Assembly: GCA_963978545.1 (NCBI GenBank)
Contig: OZ021728.1
Span: 1-64,000, forward strand
Source of the DNA: Linyphia triangularis
Lineage: Eukaryota > Arthropoda > Arachnida > Araneae > Linyphiidae
Direction of reading: 5' to 3'
DNA: 64,000 nt
Shown here: one piece after another, positions 59,301-64,000 of the stretch
How positions within the stretch are numbered: position 1 is the stretch's first letter
Layout: each line of letters begins with the position of its first letter
Notes under the pieces: generated by a model
The model's input: the letters and a program-made list of their open reading frames with translations, nothing else
The model's database searches: none
What the model was told of the DNA's origin: nothing
Translations under genes and position numbers: made by a program

Positions 59301-60385
59301 TCTTCTAAATATGCAATGCTGTAACTACATTTTTTAACGAGTTCTTTGGATGCTGGATGATTAACGAATTCACTGTTTAAACACATCTAGCCTAGAAAAA
59401 TCGATTGAATCTCTTTATATATAATGCAAAGCTCTCACTTACTCATCACTAATTCTCCCGCTTCTTGTATGATCACAACTCTAAAAATTGGTGCAAATAT
59501 TAACAATGGCAAACACACAAGTTATTCCGATCTCGGTTAACCAACTTTCGGGTCGAAAAGAGGCGAAATGTTCCAAACGAGGGATATTCGAATGTCCCAC
59601 TTCTCGTATGGTCACAACTCGGTAAATTGGTGCAAATATCAACAATGGATAAAGTAAGGTATTCCTATTTTGATAAATACATTTTTCAGAAATGAAACGG
59701 GATCTGAAATGAATACATGAATGTCTTTTGTTTGCTAAAATGCATGTGGTAAAATTTCGTAGTGGGTATTCAGAATATAAATGGCTGCTCAAAAAGCCTT
59801 TTTATTGCAACTCCAAGGATCAATTTCAAAGCTGGTATAAGTTGGTTAATAGTACTTCAAACAAATAAAATAATTCACTGATGATACCATAATCTTGCAA
59901 AAATTCCATCAGGAGATTATTTTAAAGCAACAAAACCACTTAACAGAGATTTTGATAGTTTTTTGGCAATTGCTGAAAAACATAAAATTGTTACCTGCAT
60001 GATGCCCTTTTCACCGGGGGATGGTGGTCGCAAATTGGAAGTCACTTTTGTCTCTGCGCTTTCCTTCGAAACTTGGAGTAACACATCAACGATATAGAAG
60101 ACTGCGGCTTCCTTCTTGCTGTTGTCCTGAAGACATTGTGACAAAAAAATAAAGATGAAAGGTTTTTCAAAAATAGGCATTAATAAATAAATATTTTTGT
60201 TTCATTCCATGATGTCTAATGATTTGTTTCTTCTTTTAAAACCACATTTTTCGTCCTTTGGAAACACTTAACAGCACAAATTATACTTAAATGAACAAAA
60301 TTAAGCAGCTACTTACGGCCGACAGACTTTTCTTCTGGTAGTTAATTATTATACCCCATCCAAAATCATCGTCACCATTTTTCAC
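26250..60385 (-). CDS. MTREX: MTREX (MTR4/SKIV2L2), C-terminal ten exons
   Basis: MTR4 is the nuclear DExH-box RNA helicase that feeds RNA to the exosome as part of TRAMP, NEXT and PAXT. Ten exons join to 1149 bp (382 codons plus stop): 60317-60385, 59995-60126, 59081-59191, 54807-54899, 47109-47204, 46451-46614, 44425-44587, 38144-38306, 27099-27203, 26250-26302. All introns are GT-AG and phases agree throughout. The product starts in the KOW part of the arch domain (DDFGWGIIINYQKK), passes RFPEGLPLLDP and LLQMDELKCRKRVLRR, and ends in the DSHCT/helical-bundle region: SADELLLTEMIFNG, SCFVFQEKSNEMPKL, HICKMTDVFEGSVIRCMRRL and finally FAASLYL-stop. The length matches the same part of human MTR4. 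The helicase core (RecA domains) is absent, so its exons must lie past 64000. No internal stop or frameshift is seen; the gene looks functional. Confidence 0.96.
26633..27007. mobile_element. MITE, CAGGGTTCCCAC family, copy C
   Basis: Begins CAGGGTTCCCACTC and ends GACCGTGGGAACCCTG, with the 5-bp direct repeat TTAAC at 26628-26632 and 27008-27012. It fills nearly half of the last MTREX intron. Confidence 0.88.
27099..27203 (-). CDS. MTREX: MTREX exon, DSHCT region
   Basis: Encodes GSVIRCMRRLEELMRQMCQ and AAKAIGNTEMENKFSEG. Acceptor TTTCAG, donor GTAAGA; phase 1 in and out. A MITE sits 91 bases downstream of it in the next intron. Confidence 0.96.
27360..27720. repeat. MITE, CAGGGTTCCCAC family, decayed copy
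   Basis: The body resembles copy B (GTGCGACTTTACAA, AACAGACTTTGAT) and the end reads GACAGTGGGAACCTTG. The left terminus has decayed. A further piece of the family runs directly on from 27720. Confidence 0.6.
27804..28229. repeat. Three-copy tandem repeat, 140-141 bp
   Basis: GACTTTACAGCTGATTCAGT starts at 27804, 27945 and 28085. Copies two and three are almost identical. The unit derives from the interior of the CAGGGTTCCCAC MITE (shared AACAGATTTTGATGA), so an internal part of the element has been amplified. Confidence 0.85.
28239..29427 (+). mobile_element. Helitron-like repeat with 148-bp minisatellite, copy 1
   Basis: Starts TTATATATAAGGCAAAGCCC and ends with hairpin CGCAGCACG, then GGTATTCAGCTA. 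The interior is a decayed tandem array; units carry AAATTGGTACAAAT, AACCCACTTTAAGGGG, GGGGTTAAA and GGATATTCGAAT. It runs in the opposite orientation to the copy at 33870-35432. Confidence 0.7.
29560..29657. repeat. MITE right-end fragment
   Basis: AACTTAAGGACCGC, then GAACTTTTAATAACTGTGGG and AACCCT, is the right end of the CAGGGTTCCCAC family; the left part is missing. Confidence 0.6.
29736..31139 (+). pseudogene. Jockey/I-type LINE, 5'-truncated, RT tail plus RNase H
   Basis: The reading frame begins in the reverse transcriptase tail (KYLGVIFDKTLTWKPHLQ, then MISYGAIAWGKR and LQRMATIAITNAMRTTP). A single TAA at 30129-30131 interrupts the frame, which continues in phase to the natural stop at 31137-31139. 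Counting from 30150, the RNase H domain shows WYTDGS (D59), QAEVLAI (E94), FSDSQA (D120), a VPGHCDIEGDE motif and D172; the usual GNE is GDE here. A C-x2-C-x8-H-x2-C zinc motif follows (C273, C276, H285, C288). The endonuclease and most of the RT are missing, so it cannot move itself. It lies in an MTREX intron, antisense to the gene. Confidence 0.9.
31140..31260 (+). other. LINE 3' tail
   Basis: After the stop comes a GC-richer tail with GACTTCAGTCGCGGTGATGG and TCGATAGAGTCACCCCC, then TCATATCAT-type short repeats. I take it as the 3' untranslated end of the LINE. Confidence 0.5.
31373..33118. mobile_element. TIR element, CAGGGTTTC ends, 1.75 kb
   Basis: Begins CAGGGTTTCTGCC and ends GCGCGGAAACCCTG. 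The 6-bp repeat TATTTC flanks it (31367-31372, 33119-33124). The uninterrupted host copy at 25968-25973 has TATTTC once, which confirms the duplication. CATGACTTTCCATGA-like motifs sit near both ends. 31998-32210 is GC-richer but encodes nothing I recognise. A second copy starts at 62766. Confidence 0.85.
33870..35432 (-). mobile_element. Helitron-like repeat with 148-bp minisatellite, copy 2
   Basis: On the minus strand it begins TCTATATATAAGGCAAAGCC and ends with hairpin CGTAGCGCAGCACG, GGTATTCAG and CTAG followed by T. The 5' TC, the hairpin nine bases before CTAG and the lack of target duplication fit a non-autonomous Helitron. Nothing of a Rep/helicase is present. Confidence 0.72.
34440..35400. 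repeat. Minisatellite, about 148 bp unit
   Basis: The phrase GTGACCAAATGGGAAGTGG recurs at about 34480, 34629, 34776, 34924 and 35073, with GTGAGCAAATGGG near 35222 and a final variant near 35370. Units contain GGATATTCGAAT and GGTTAATCGAGATCGGA. The central units are nearly identical. Open frames of 70-90 codons here are a by-product of the repeat. Confidence 0.9.
35735..36540 (+). repeat. 33-bp-periodic, codon-phased repeat block, copy 1
   Basis: The plus frame is open from 35735 to the stop at 36161-36163. It reads as an 11-residue pattern: NLGNSWYCISV, NLGKNDHHSNK, then NLGIDKNEHHNSVH and IGDSVHNISTN. Steps of 33, 36 and 39 bp were counted, so length changes are whole codons as far as about 36000. 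After that the same pattern continues in another frame (SANFGNIEGYFSMAFDENYS). GC and CpG content exceed the surroundings. I know no protein family with this repeat. The minus strand is also open over parts, so openness alone does not prove coding. Confidence 0.65.
37972..38143. repeat. Right part of the interrupted host repeat
   Basis: GCATGTTTCAATACCAGC followed by AAAAAA continues the sequence seen whole at 25985-26040, then MTREX intron sequence leads to the exon at 38144. Confidence 0.7.
38144..38306 (-). CDS. MTREX: MTREX exon, DSHCT region
   Basis: Encodes TARRIAKISKECKLELDSD, SFRPHLMDVVHAWSKGASF and HICKMTDVFE, matching the C-terminal helical domain. Acceptor TTCCAG, donor GTAATT, ends in phase 1. 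Confidence 0.96.
38385..38720. repeat. MITE of the GGTGGCCACA family, decayed
   Basis: Starts in ACTACAAAATTCAGGAAAAA and ends ATTTCCAGGTTTGATGACCAC. The interior AAAAATTCCCTGATTTTACG and CCAGATGTGTAGTCACCCTG match copies at 46690 and 57757. Confidence 0.55.
38740..39060. repeat. Dispersed repeat, also at 43785-43950
   Basis: GTACGGTATGGATTCTGCAC and AGTTCACTTGTCATTAAAAA have counterparts near 43797 and 43862 and, inverted, within 11790-11870. The 102-codon frame here shares the string SAPRI with frames in the other copies, but no function can be assigned. Confidence 0.55.
39061..41140. other. Intron sequence without recognised genes
   Basis: 39100-39150 starts like the GGTGGCCACA MITE (GGATGGCCACAAAATTCAG). 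40040-40260 carries GGCGACTTTT-type phrases shared with other repeats. A C-run lies near 40508. The rest is AT-rich. Confidence 0.4.
41141..42971. mobile_element. TIR element, ACTATACTAAACTC ends, 1.83 kb
   Basis: The left end ACTATACTAAACTCTAACTT and the right end (42945-42971) are inverted repeats of 27 bp with one mismatch. No target duplication is evident, and no transposase is seen. A MITE is nested near the left end. Confidence 0.65.
41240..41651. mobile_element. MITE, CAGGGTTCCCAC family, copy D
   Basis: Begins CAGGGTTCCCACTC and ends GACCGTGGGAACCCTG. The 5-bp direct repeat TACAG lies at 41235-41239 and 41652-41656. At 412 bp it is the fullest copy. Confidence 0.9.
42972..44424. other. 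Intron sequence without recognised genes
   Basis: Contains a T/G homopolymer tract (43612-43642) and the dispersed repeat at 43785-43950; otherwise nothing recognised. Confidence 0.4.
44425..44587 (-). CDS. MTREX: MTREX exon, DSHCT region
   Basis: Encodes ADELLLTEMIFNGAFNDLD and SLLSCFVFQEKSNEMPKL, near-identical to the family. Acceptor GTTCAG. The donor is GTCTTT, a poor match to the usual GTRAGT, but the protein alignment and phase fix it here. The exon is much richer in G and C than its introns. Confidence 0.96.
45365..45678. mobile_element. MITE, CAGGGTTCCCAC family, copy E
   Basis: Begins CAGGGTTCCCACTG. The right end has decayed to TGACTCTG, yet the 5-bp repeat ATAAA is intact on both sides (45360-45364, 45679-45683). 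It is the copy-B subtype. Confidence 0.75.
45684..46450. other. Intron sequence, very AT-rich
   Basis: No element boundary was recognised. 46050-46250 resembles 26440-26620 (TTATTCATTAAAAATTGTGA-like, then TTTCTTCCATGATG-like), so it is probably an old repeat. Confidence 0.4.
46451..46614 (-). CDS. MTREX: MTREX exon, arch to DSHCT junction
   Basis: Encodes SLLQMDELKCRKRVLRRMGY and SDVIEIKGRVACEIS, among the best-conserved stretches of MTR4. Acceptor TTCTAG, donor GTGAGT; ends in phase 2 and splits a serine codon with the next exon. Confidence 0.96.
46690..47033. repeat. MITE of the GGTGGCCACA family
   Basis: Left GGTTGCCACAAAATTCTGG, right CTTCCAGGTTCTGTGGCC, giving inverted ends. It occupies most of the 494-bp intron between two MTREX exons, ending about 75 bp before the exon at 47109. 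Confidence 0.65.
47109..47204 (-). CDS. MTREX: MTREX exon, arch helix
   Basis: Encodes 32 residues with KIEAFNSRLSDHPLHGDGS and LLELYEKKLQ, matching VEAFEHRMYSHPLHNDP and the following helix. Acceptor TTCCAG, donor GTATGC, phase 0. Confidence 0.93.
47389..48390. mobile_element. Complete 1002-bp TIR element carrying a 33-bp array
   Basis: The left end CCCAGTAGCAGAAAC and right end, reversed, CCCGGTAGCAGAAAA are inverted repeats with further similarity inward (GTCTGCGACAC versus GTCGCAGA). A perfect 8-bp direct repeat CAGAGCAG flanks it (47381-47388, 48391-48398). The host sequence is similar to 7586-7650, which lacks the element. The CCC start is unusual for hAT, P or Mutator types, so the superfamily is open. 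The interior holds copy 2 of the 33-bp-periodic block. Confidence 0.85.
47645..48150 (+). repeat. 33-bp-periodic, codon-phased repeat block, copy 2
   Basis: The plus frame shows the 11-residue pattern NLSENYHYSKA, NIDHLTGA (8), NLSNYITV (8), TYRKNDLYTNV, NIGVSAQYI, with a TGA at 47704-47706 and a TAA near 47755. Copy 3 has the same TGA; copy 1 has TGG there. The minus frame 47952-47761 is also open and includes DILGANANIYVG, similar to DILGANADIY in copy 3. Confidence 0.65.
48399..49900. other. Intron sequence without recognised genes
   Basis: 48399-48450 continues the host repeat of the 1002-bp element. 49320-49375 has TTTTTAAGGACTTT motifs of the CAGGGTTCCCAC MITE. Nothing else was recognised. 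Confidence 0.4.
49901..50790. repeat. Relative of the element at 22614
   Basis: Starts AGGGTGGCTACAGAATTCGA and ends near GAGTGAAATTCCCTGACATT. The interior twice shows TATATTCTGTTGA followed by GCAAGGCAAGAAGAAAA-like text, as at 22785 and 31755. Confidence 0.6.
50791..52257. other. Intron sequence without recognised genes
   Basis: 51790-51895 has AAGGACTTTTAAGGACCGT and GAACCTTGTT, the right end of the CAGGGTTCCCAC MITE. 52020-52055 is an inverted echo of 44805-44850 (GGTGGAGCCACTGCATATGC). No gene was seen. Confidence 0.4.
52258..52754 (+). pseudogene. THAP-domain transposase-like remnant
   Basis: Near the start the frame reads KFWVLECKFKH, then PAFQFPKDESRRNAWIRFI. This is the core of a THAP DNA-binding domain, where a CxxC pair is followed by F-x-FPKDE-x-R-x-x-W. 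Of the metal ligands only one cysteine is clear and the C-terminal C-x2-H is not seen. A second frame from 52557 reads WKSLSFPDCVLFYKI and later KYFCYLKF, plausibly a decayed downstream part. Stops and frame changes show it is dead. It is probably from a P-element-like or THAP9-like transposon, antisense within an MTREX intron. Confidence 0.55.
52755..53282. other. AT-rich noncoding intron sequence
   Basis: No element boundary or gene was recognised between the THAP remnant and the hAT element. Confidence 0.4.
53283..53997. mobile_element. hAT element, internally deleted, 715 bp
   Basis: Begins CAGTGATTCTCAACC and ends GGTTGAGAATCACTG, perfect 15-bp inverted ends of a type common in hAT transposons. 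GGCGGCACA motifs repeat near both ends. The flanks CACTTGAA and ATCTAGAA agree at 5 of 8, an eroded 8-bp duplication. Confidence 0.88.
53544..53732 (-). pseudogene. hAT transposase C-terminal remnant (ZBED5/FAM200-like)
   Basis: The minus frame contains FSTSYLCEFGFSVLTNIKTK, matching the C-terminal dimerisation segment typical of this hAT group (recalled pattern TTYLCESGFSALTNIKTK), followed by a basic stretch. Everything upstream is deleted. It is contained in the 715-bp element and oriented with it. Confidence 0.8.
54006..54806. other. AT-rich noncoding intron sequence
   Basis: 54040-54160 is GC-richer and unassigned. The rest shows nothing beyond AT-rich text such as ATTATTATATTATCATATAA. 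Confidence 0.4.
54807..54899 (-). CDS. MTREX: MTREX exon, arch
   Basis: Encodes 31 residues: ILERFPEGLPLLDPVADMKI then KDQGLKDVMK, matching the RFPDGIPLLDP and IQDQGLKKVIQ segments of the family. Acceptor CATTAG, donor GTGAGC, phase 0. Confidence 0.95.
55590..55698. repeat. MITE fragment, CAGGGTTCCCAC family
   Basis: GTCTTTTAAGGATCTCCAAG and ATTAAGCATGTTTAATGACC are the right half of the family; the end is eroded at the start of the next element. Confidence 0.6.
55703..56423. mobile_element. TTAA-flanked TIR element, 721 bp
   Basis: Begins GGGGGTATGGTACCAAAAT; the right end reversed is GGGGGTGTGGTACCGAAAAT. TTAA lies on both sides (55699-55702, 56424-56427), the target of piggyBac and Kolobok elements. 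No transposase. The interior is nearly pure AT. Confidence 0.85.
56428..57756. other. Intron sequence with old repeat pieces
   Basis: 56540-56880 carries AAAAATCGATTTGCTCTAAA and TCCGATTGCCAAATAATGAG, related to 10050-10130. At 57094 CAGGGTGTCCAGCAAAATTT looks like the start of another TIR element whose end I could not find. Confidence 0.4.
57757..58138. mobile_element. MITE, CAGGGTGGCCACA family
   Basis: Left CAGGGTGGCCACAAAATTCA; right CCTGGTTCTGTGGCCACTC, giving inverted ends with ATTCCCTGA repeats inside. This is the best-preserved copy of the family in the window. Confidence 0.75.
58240..58660 (+). repeat. 33-bp-periodic, codon-phased repeat block, copy 3
   Basis: Collinear with copy 2 (shared AAACCTAGGCAAATGACACC and GCTTAAACCTAGTTGAAAAT, with the same TGA at 58310-58312). 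The left flank TTCAAATCAAACAGC is shared with copies 1 and 2. The ends of the element are missing; the MITE at 57757-58138 lies just to the left. The minus frame 58644-58360 is open for 94 codons. Confidence 0.65.
58713..58760. mobile_element. Single pogo/Tigger-like terminus
   Basis: TACAGTAAAAGTTCGATTAT followed by CTGGCA resembles pogo-type ends (CAGTAAAACCTCG then TTATCCGG). Inverted pieces of the same motif may lie near 58745-58810, but no second end was found. Confidence 0.35.
59081..59191 (-). CDS. MTREX: MTREX exon, arch
   Basis: Encodes 37 residues with LNLIQELSSVRAYTPKDLRP, matching the conserved SSVRLYIPKDLRP region. Acceptor CTTCAG, donor GTGAGT, phase 0. Confidence 0.95.
59411..59775 (+). 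mobile_element. Helitron-like repeat, short decayed copy
   Basis: Starts A/TCTCTTTATATATAATGC with AAAGCTCTCACTTACTCATC, contains two minisatellite units, and ends TTTCGTAGTGGGTATTCAG, lacking CTAG. Oriented opposite to MTREX in its intron. Confidence 0.65.
59995..60126 (-). CDS. MTREX: MTREX exon, arch/KOW
   Basis: Encodes 44 residues including FYIVDVLLQVSKES and PPSPGEKGIMQ, which align with VEVLLRCSKES and KGEMQ of human MTR4. Acceptor CTTCAG, donor GTAACA, phase 0. Confidence 0.95.
60317..60385 (-). CDS. MTREX: MTREX exon (most 5' in window), KOW segment
   Basis: Encodes VKNGDDDFGWGIIINYQKK and four more residues. The FGWG motif is the hallmark of the MTR4 arch KOW domain. Acceptor TTTTTAG, donor GTAAGT, 69 bp, phase 0 at both ends. 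The preceding exon lies outside the window. Confidence 0.95.
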
Positions 60386-60759
60386 CTAAAAAATTAAAAA
60401 TATTAATAAGGTAAATAAATACCTACACAACACGGGTTAAGCTTTTTTTTAACAAAATGCTAAAAAACTTTCTTAAATGCTAAAAATTTAAAAACGTAAT
60501 TTAGCTTCTTTGACAAAAGGTCAAGGCTTTCTCCTTCCTCCACCTTTCCCTCTTGTGCCTTCAATCTTTGAAAACGTCAACTGAATCCAAACATCGAAAA
60601 GCATGCCCCTGATCCTTTAATAACTCTCAATTTATTGCATATTTTATGGTTATACAAACTTCTCCATGCTTTATTTTATTCGACTTTCTTTCAAAAATGA
60701 GTAGCCTCCGTTTTATTAATTGCCCAGGTACCATACAGAATAATTGGTTTTGTATAAAT
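60386..60759. other. Intron sequence upstream of the first MTREX exon seen
   Basis: No further MTREX exon could be read here or anywhere up to 64000, although the protein must continue upstream. Confidence 0.5.
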
Positions 60760-61925
60760 TTACTTTAGTACTAAAGGAGAGGAATTTTGATTTTGTGTCA
60801 GACTATCAGGTTTCGCTGAACCATAGGCTTGACTATGTCTAACATATTGACGAAAATGCTTGAATTCTCCTACAAGATTCATGTCCACATCTTCAGAATA
60901 TGTTTGGCACAACGCACTAACTCCTTCACGAATTTCTTCTTCTGTAGCTTCTAATTTTGTTAAGGATGAAAACTTTTTTGCAGCATCATTGCATACTGAG
61001 GCCTTCTGTGCCAAACTTGACTCTAATGCTTCCATCACAGGTATAAATGTTTTGCTTTTCTTCAAAATGATCGAACATATCCCTGGAACCTTTTAACAAA
61101 ATCAGAAAGTGAAGCATACGATTTCCTACATACATCTAGACTAATTTGGGGGTCTTGCATTTGATTGACTAGTCTTGTGAAATTTATACAGCAAGTAACT
61201 CCACAAATATAATATTACCATAAATTCAAACTCCTCCATTTTGTTCAAAATGTTTACCGCTTGATTTCTTGTTTCGCCTTTCTCTGTAGTATTAATATGC
61301 AGCTGCTGCAATGCAGAAATTATTCCATCATAACTATCAAGTATTGCACTTGTGGTCATTGAATGAGCATTCCCAACTAGTCTTTGACAAAGACTTTGGA
61401 ACTTTTGAATCATCTTTGAAGAATGATAAGAGTACTGCCCATCTATATGTAGATGAAGAAAGGAAATTATATACTTCTTGAATAATTCCAAACAAGTTTG
61501 CTGCATCTAAACAACAGTCAACTACTGCTCGCTCTACCAATAAGATTCAGGGAATGACCAGCACATGGAATATACATAGCATGCTTGTTAATCTTCAATA
61601 TTATTTCTTGCATACCCTTGTATTTGCCAGACATATTTACAGAATTATCATATGACTGGCACTCACTAAAATCTATTTCGTACTCATTTGTAAGGTAGTT
61701 GTGCACCATCTTAGTCATACTTTCCCCGTGTGGCTGCCCATCACTAGGAAAGTTAGAAAACGTTCAATAGGGAGCCCATCATCTGATGAAACATACCTCA
61801 CAATAACAGTGAGCTGATCAATATGGGACCGGTCTGCAGTGGAATCTACAGATAAACTAAAGTACCCTGCAGTCCTTAAATCATCCACGATTGAGTCTCT
61901 TACTTTATTTCCAGCACAGGATAGC
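60760..61925 (-). pseudogene. hAT transposase, DUF4371/ZMYM1-like, broken
   Basis: Read on the minus strand from 61925: YFSLSVDSTADRSHIDQLTV and YVSSDDGLPIERFLTFL, then in a new frame ECQSYDNSVNMSGKYKGMQ and YIPCAGHSLNLIG, then VVDCCLDAANLFG, FLSSSTYRWAVLLSF and KVPKSLSKTSW, then, shifted again, SILDSYDGIISALQQL-like text, and last LTKLEATEEEIREGVSALCQ. The order matches the DUF4371 plus hAT-like fold of ZMYM1-type transposons. At least three frameshifts and a stop near 61139 disable it. The C-terminal dimerisation region is not seen. It lies in an MTREX intron, in the same orientation. Confidence 0.85.
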
Positions 61926-62184
61926 AGAAGCGCGATTTAAAATACATAAAAACAAACGATTACATTAAAAAATAATGTTCCAAAAGTAACCATTACATAA
62001 TACGAGTTCTAATTTATACGATTAGGAGGTTTTAAAAGATCGAATATTGCTGTATTAATTAAAATCACGATTCTAAATTTTCTCGATGAAAGTGAGTCTA
62101 AAAATGCATAGAACTTTGCATAGCAACGGATTGTTTAGCCTCACTTGACAACCGTGACGTCACCACTTACATCGTCCATTGCTC

Positions 62185-62245
62185 ACTCAGACAATTTTTG
62201 GGGGCCCCAAGCAAGTCGGGGGGCCCTACGCTACAGATTGTCTAG
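62185..62245 (-). mobile_element. Probable hAT terminus of the DUF4371 element
   Basis: On the minus strand this reads CTGTAGCGTAGGGCCCCCC then TTGGGGCCCCC, resembling the CAGTGGCGTAGCG start common in this hAT group. It lies upstream of the transposase remnant, as expected for its 5' end. The other end was not found. Confidence 0.5.
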
Positions 62246-62765
62246 CTTATACGTAAATCCTGCACTGATTTTGTACTTGATTTTTTTAGGAAGTCTATGA
62301 AATAAGATATTGGAAAAGGCTACATTAAGAAGCGTAATACCTCGGACCCAAAGATGGGTCTTTGATATAAACAATGAAAGGGTCCTCTGCACAAAAGCTT
62401 GTTGCAGCAATATTTTCCACCACTAGATAAGATGGTATATTTCTGTTACTGTGGAATATACAATCCAAATATGCAATCAATAATACAATCAAAACTCCTC
62501 AAAACAAGTAATATAAATTTCAATACAACCACAGAAATGATTTGTCATGTCTGGATTATCACAACCTCAGGATTATTTGCTTTATCATTACTTTAATTTC
62601 ACGTCATATTTCCTTGATGTCGTTAATTTTCTTTTAGCTAAAAAGTATGTTAAGCAACATTATGCCTGAGTACAAAACTTAGTAATTTCATTACAATTAA
62701 TGTCTTGTCACTAGACTTGTGTGTCCGTGCACACTTAACAGCCCAAGTGACACGAAAAGTCAACT
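62246..62765. other. Intron sequence without recognised features
   Basis: AT-rich text with a 65-codon frame (62399-62596) of no recognisable family. Confidence 0.35.
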
Positions 62766-63298
62766 CAGGGTTTCAGCCAAAATAAAATTTCAAAAATCCA
62801 TGACTTTCTAAGGCTGAAGCAAATAATTTTCCATGACTCAAGAAACCTAATCACAAAAAAAAAAAAAAAAAAAAAAATAATAATAATAATAATCTTTATG
62901 AATTCTGCTAACACGAATATAAGAAGTAAATCAATGTACCATAAAATGATTTTTATAAAGTTTTATTTTAAATTAAGTAAAATATTCTTGTTTCACTAAC
63001 TTCCAAATCAAAAGGGAAAAATAACTTTCCATTCTTTGACATTTCAGTGTTAAAAAAGCTAATCAACCTTTAATAATAAAGAAATATTTGAAGAAAGAAT
63101 AAGTCAACAATCATAAATTATCAAACGTTTTGATATCAACAATGCAAGACAGAAGACGGAAAAAAAATATAAACACAAGCTTATCAAAATTGTTCATTTC
63201 AGTTCTCATATTATGCAATTTTTTTCACCTACGAGACCTTACACGTGTGATGTAACAAATTTGGAGTTCAGAAATGTTTTCATTGCCCATGTTTTTTA
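62766..63298. mobile_element. TIR element, CAGGGTTTC family, copy 2, truncated
   Basis: Starts CAGGGTTTCAGCC, then CATGACTTTCTAAGGCTGAA and TTTTCCATGACTCAAGAAA as at 31373. 63010-63290 matches 32560-32840. It stops at the MITE that starts at 63299. An A-run plus AAT repeats lie at 62857-62893. Confidence 0.7.
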
Positions 63299-63400
63299 CA
63301 GGGTTACCACTCAAATCACAGAATGAAAATCAGACTTTTCAATGAATTTTAAGGACCTAAATAATGTTAAAGAAATAACCATTTTGGTTCCAATATACAT
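63299..63400. repeat. MITE left end, CAGGGTTCCCAC family
   Basis: Begins CAGGGTTACCACTCAAATCA and fades out after AAGGACCTAAATAATG. Confidence 0.6.
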
Positions 63401-63873
63401 TGTCAAACAATATACATAATACATTCCAATATACATATCACATCAATACACAAGTCAGATTTTATTCTTTACATGTGAAATAGGTGCAACTGTAAAGATC
63501 ATATCTGTGATCAAGTTAAAATCAGTTAAGAAAAATAAAATACTTATTACTTGTTTGATAGAATTAATTGTACACACATCAATTTAGTAATCTCATGTTT
63601 ATAAAAACCTAAAGATCTATTTGGAACTAAATAATAACAAGTAAATCTGCATGTTCGTGGATGTACCCCCATGGAATAACTTTGTAACTATGGACAATTT
63701 CTACATACAGTAACAGACCCATTTTCTGGCAACATAAAATCTGGAATGACCCAAAAACCAGCATTTATTCAGGTTTTTTATAATTCCGAAATTCTTTTTC
63801 AACGCAAGAGATCACATCACAGTTAGTTCCTTTATATGGACTAGGTTAACATAATTCAGAGCATTAATATTTT
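63401..63873. other. Intron sequence without recognised features
   Basis: AT-rich with an ATACATTCCAATATACAT short tandem near 63395-63440. Nothing else was seen. Confidence 0.35.
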
Positions 63874-64000
63874 CAGGGATCCCACTCAAATCACAGATGA
63901 CTTTTCCATGGCTTTTAAGGACCTAACTAATGTTTTTTAAAGACTATTTTAAATTTGTTTTCAGGCATCATGTTTATATATAAATTTTAAATAAAGTATA
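63874..64000. mobile_element. MITE, CAGGGTTCCCAC family, runs off the window
   Basis: Begins CAGGGATCCCACTCAAATCA and follows copy D through AGGCATCATGTTTATATATA to the window edge. Confidence 0.7.

Noticed and set aside
60860..61096. 78-codon plus-strand frame
   Set aside because: Shadow of the DUF4371 transposase remnant on the minus strand.
62386..64000. Upstream MTREX exons in the last part of the window
   Set aside because: I looked on the minus strand for conserved MTR4 text preceding the KOW segment and found only repeats.

Overview
The window is intron-rich, AT-rich animal nuclear DNA, most likely from an arthropod; an arachnid is possible but only a guess. The evidence is GT-AG introns of 0.2 to 11 kb, one conserved metazoan protein spread over small exons, and a dense mix of DNA transposons, Helitron-like repeats, a jockey-type LINE and satellite DNA. 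There is no sign of bacterial operons or CRISPR, and I recognised no RNA gene.

Only one cellular gene is recognisable. The minus strand between 60385 and 26250 carries the last ten exons of the exosome-associated RNA helicase MTR4 (MTREX/SKIV2L2): 382 codons from the KOW/arch domain to the natural C-terminal stop. All splice junctions are GT-AG and every phase matches. The helicase core must lie beyond position 64000. The gene's introns hold nearly all the other features of 26-64 kb.

Region by region: 1-2340 is a satellite whose 173-198 bp monomers form a duplicated 545-bp higher-order unit. 2755-10030 is a second tandem array (unit about 890 bp) with an inverted copy at its head, interrupted by a 3.8-kb hAT-like element with a perfect 8-bp target duplication. 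That element contains a Helitron-like repeat with its own 140-bp minisatellite and a Harbinger-type fold-back. 11179-14717 and 33141-37971 are two copies of one TIR family. 18609-20369 is a hAT-like element. 22614-25655 is a TIR element into which a second transposon, with a broken transposase, has inserted. 28239-29427 and 33870-35432 are Helitron-like copies in opposite orientation, flanking a LINE fragment and a three-level nest of DNA transposons. Target duplications and an uninterrupted paralogous site at about 25968-25989 prove the order of insertion. 47389-48390 is a complete 1002-bp TIR element holding an odd 33-bp-periodic, codon-phased array, with relatives at 35735-36540 and 58240-58660. 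52258-52754 is a THAP-domain remnant, 53283-53997 a hAT with a transposase tail, 55703-56423 a TTAA-flanked element, and 60760-61925 a broken DUF4371 hAT transposase.

The features do not form a pathway. The window is one slowly evolving housekeeping gene embedded in a dated, layered transposon landscape. The least familiar item is the 33-bp-periodic element family.
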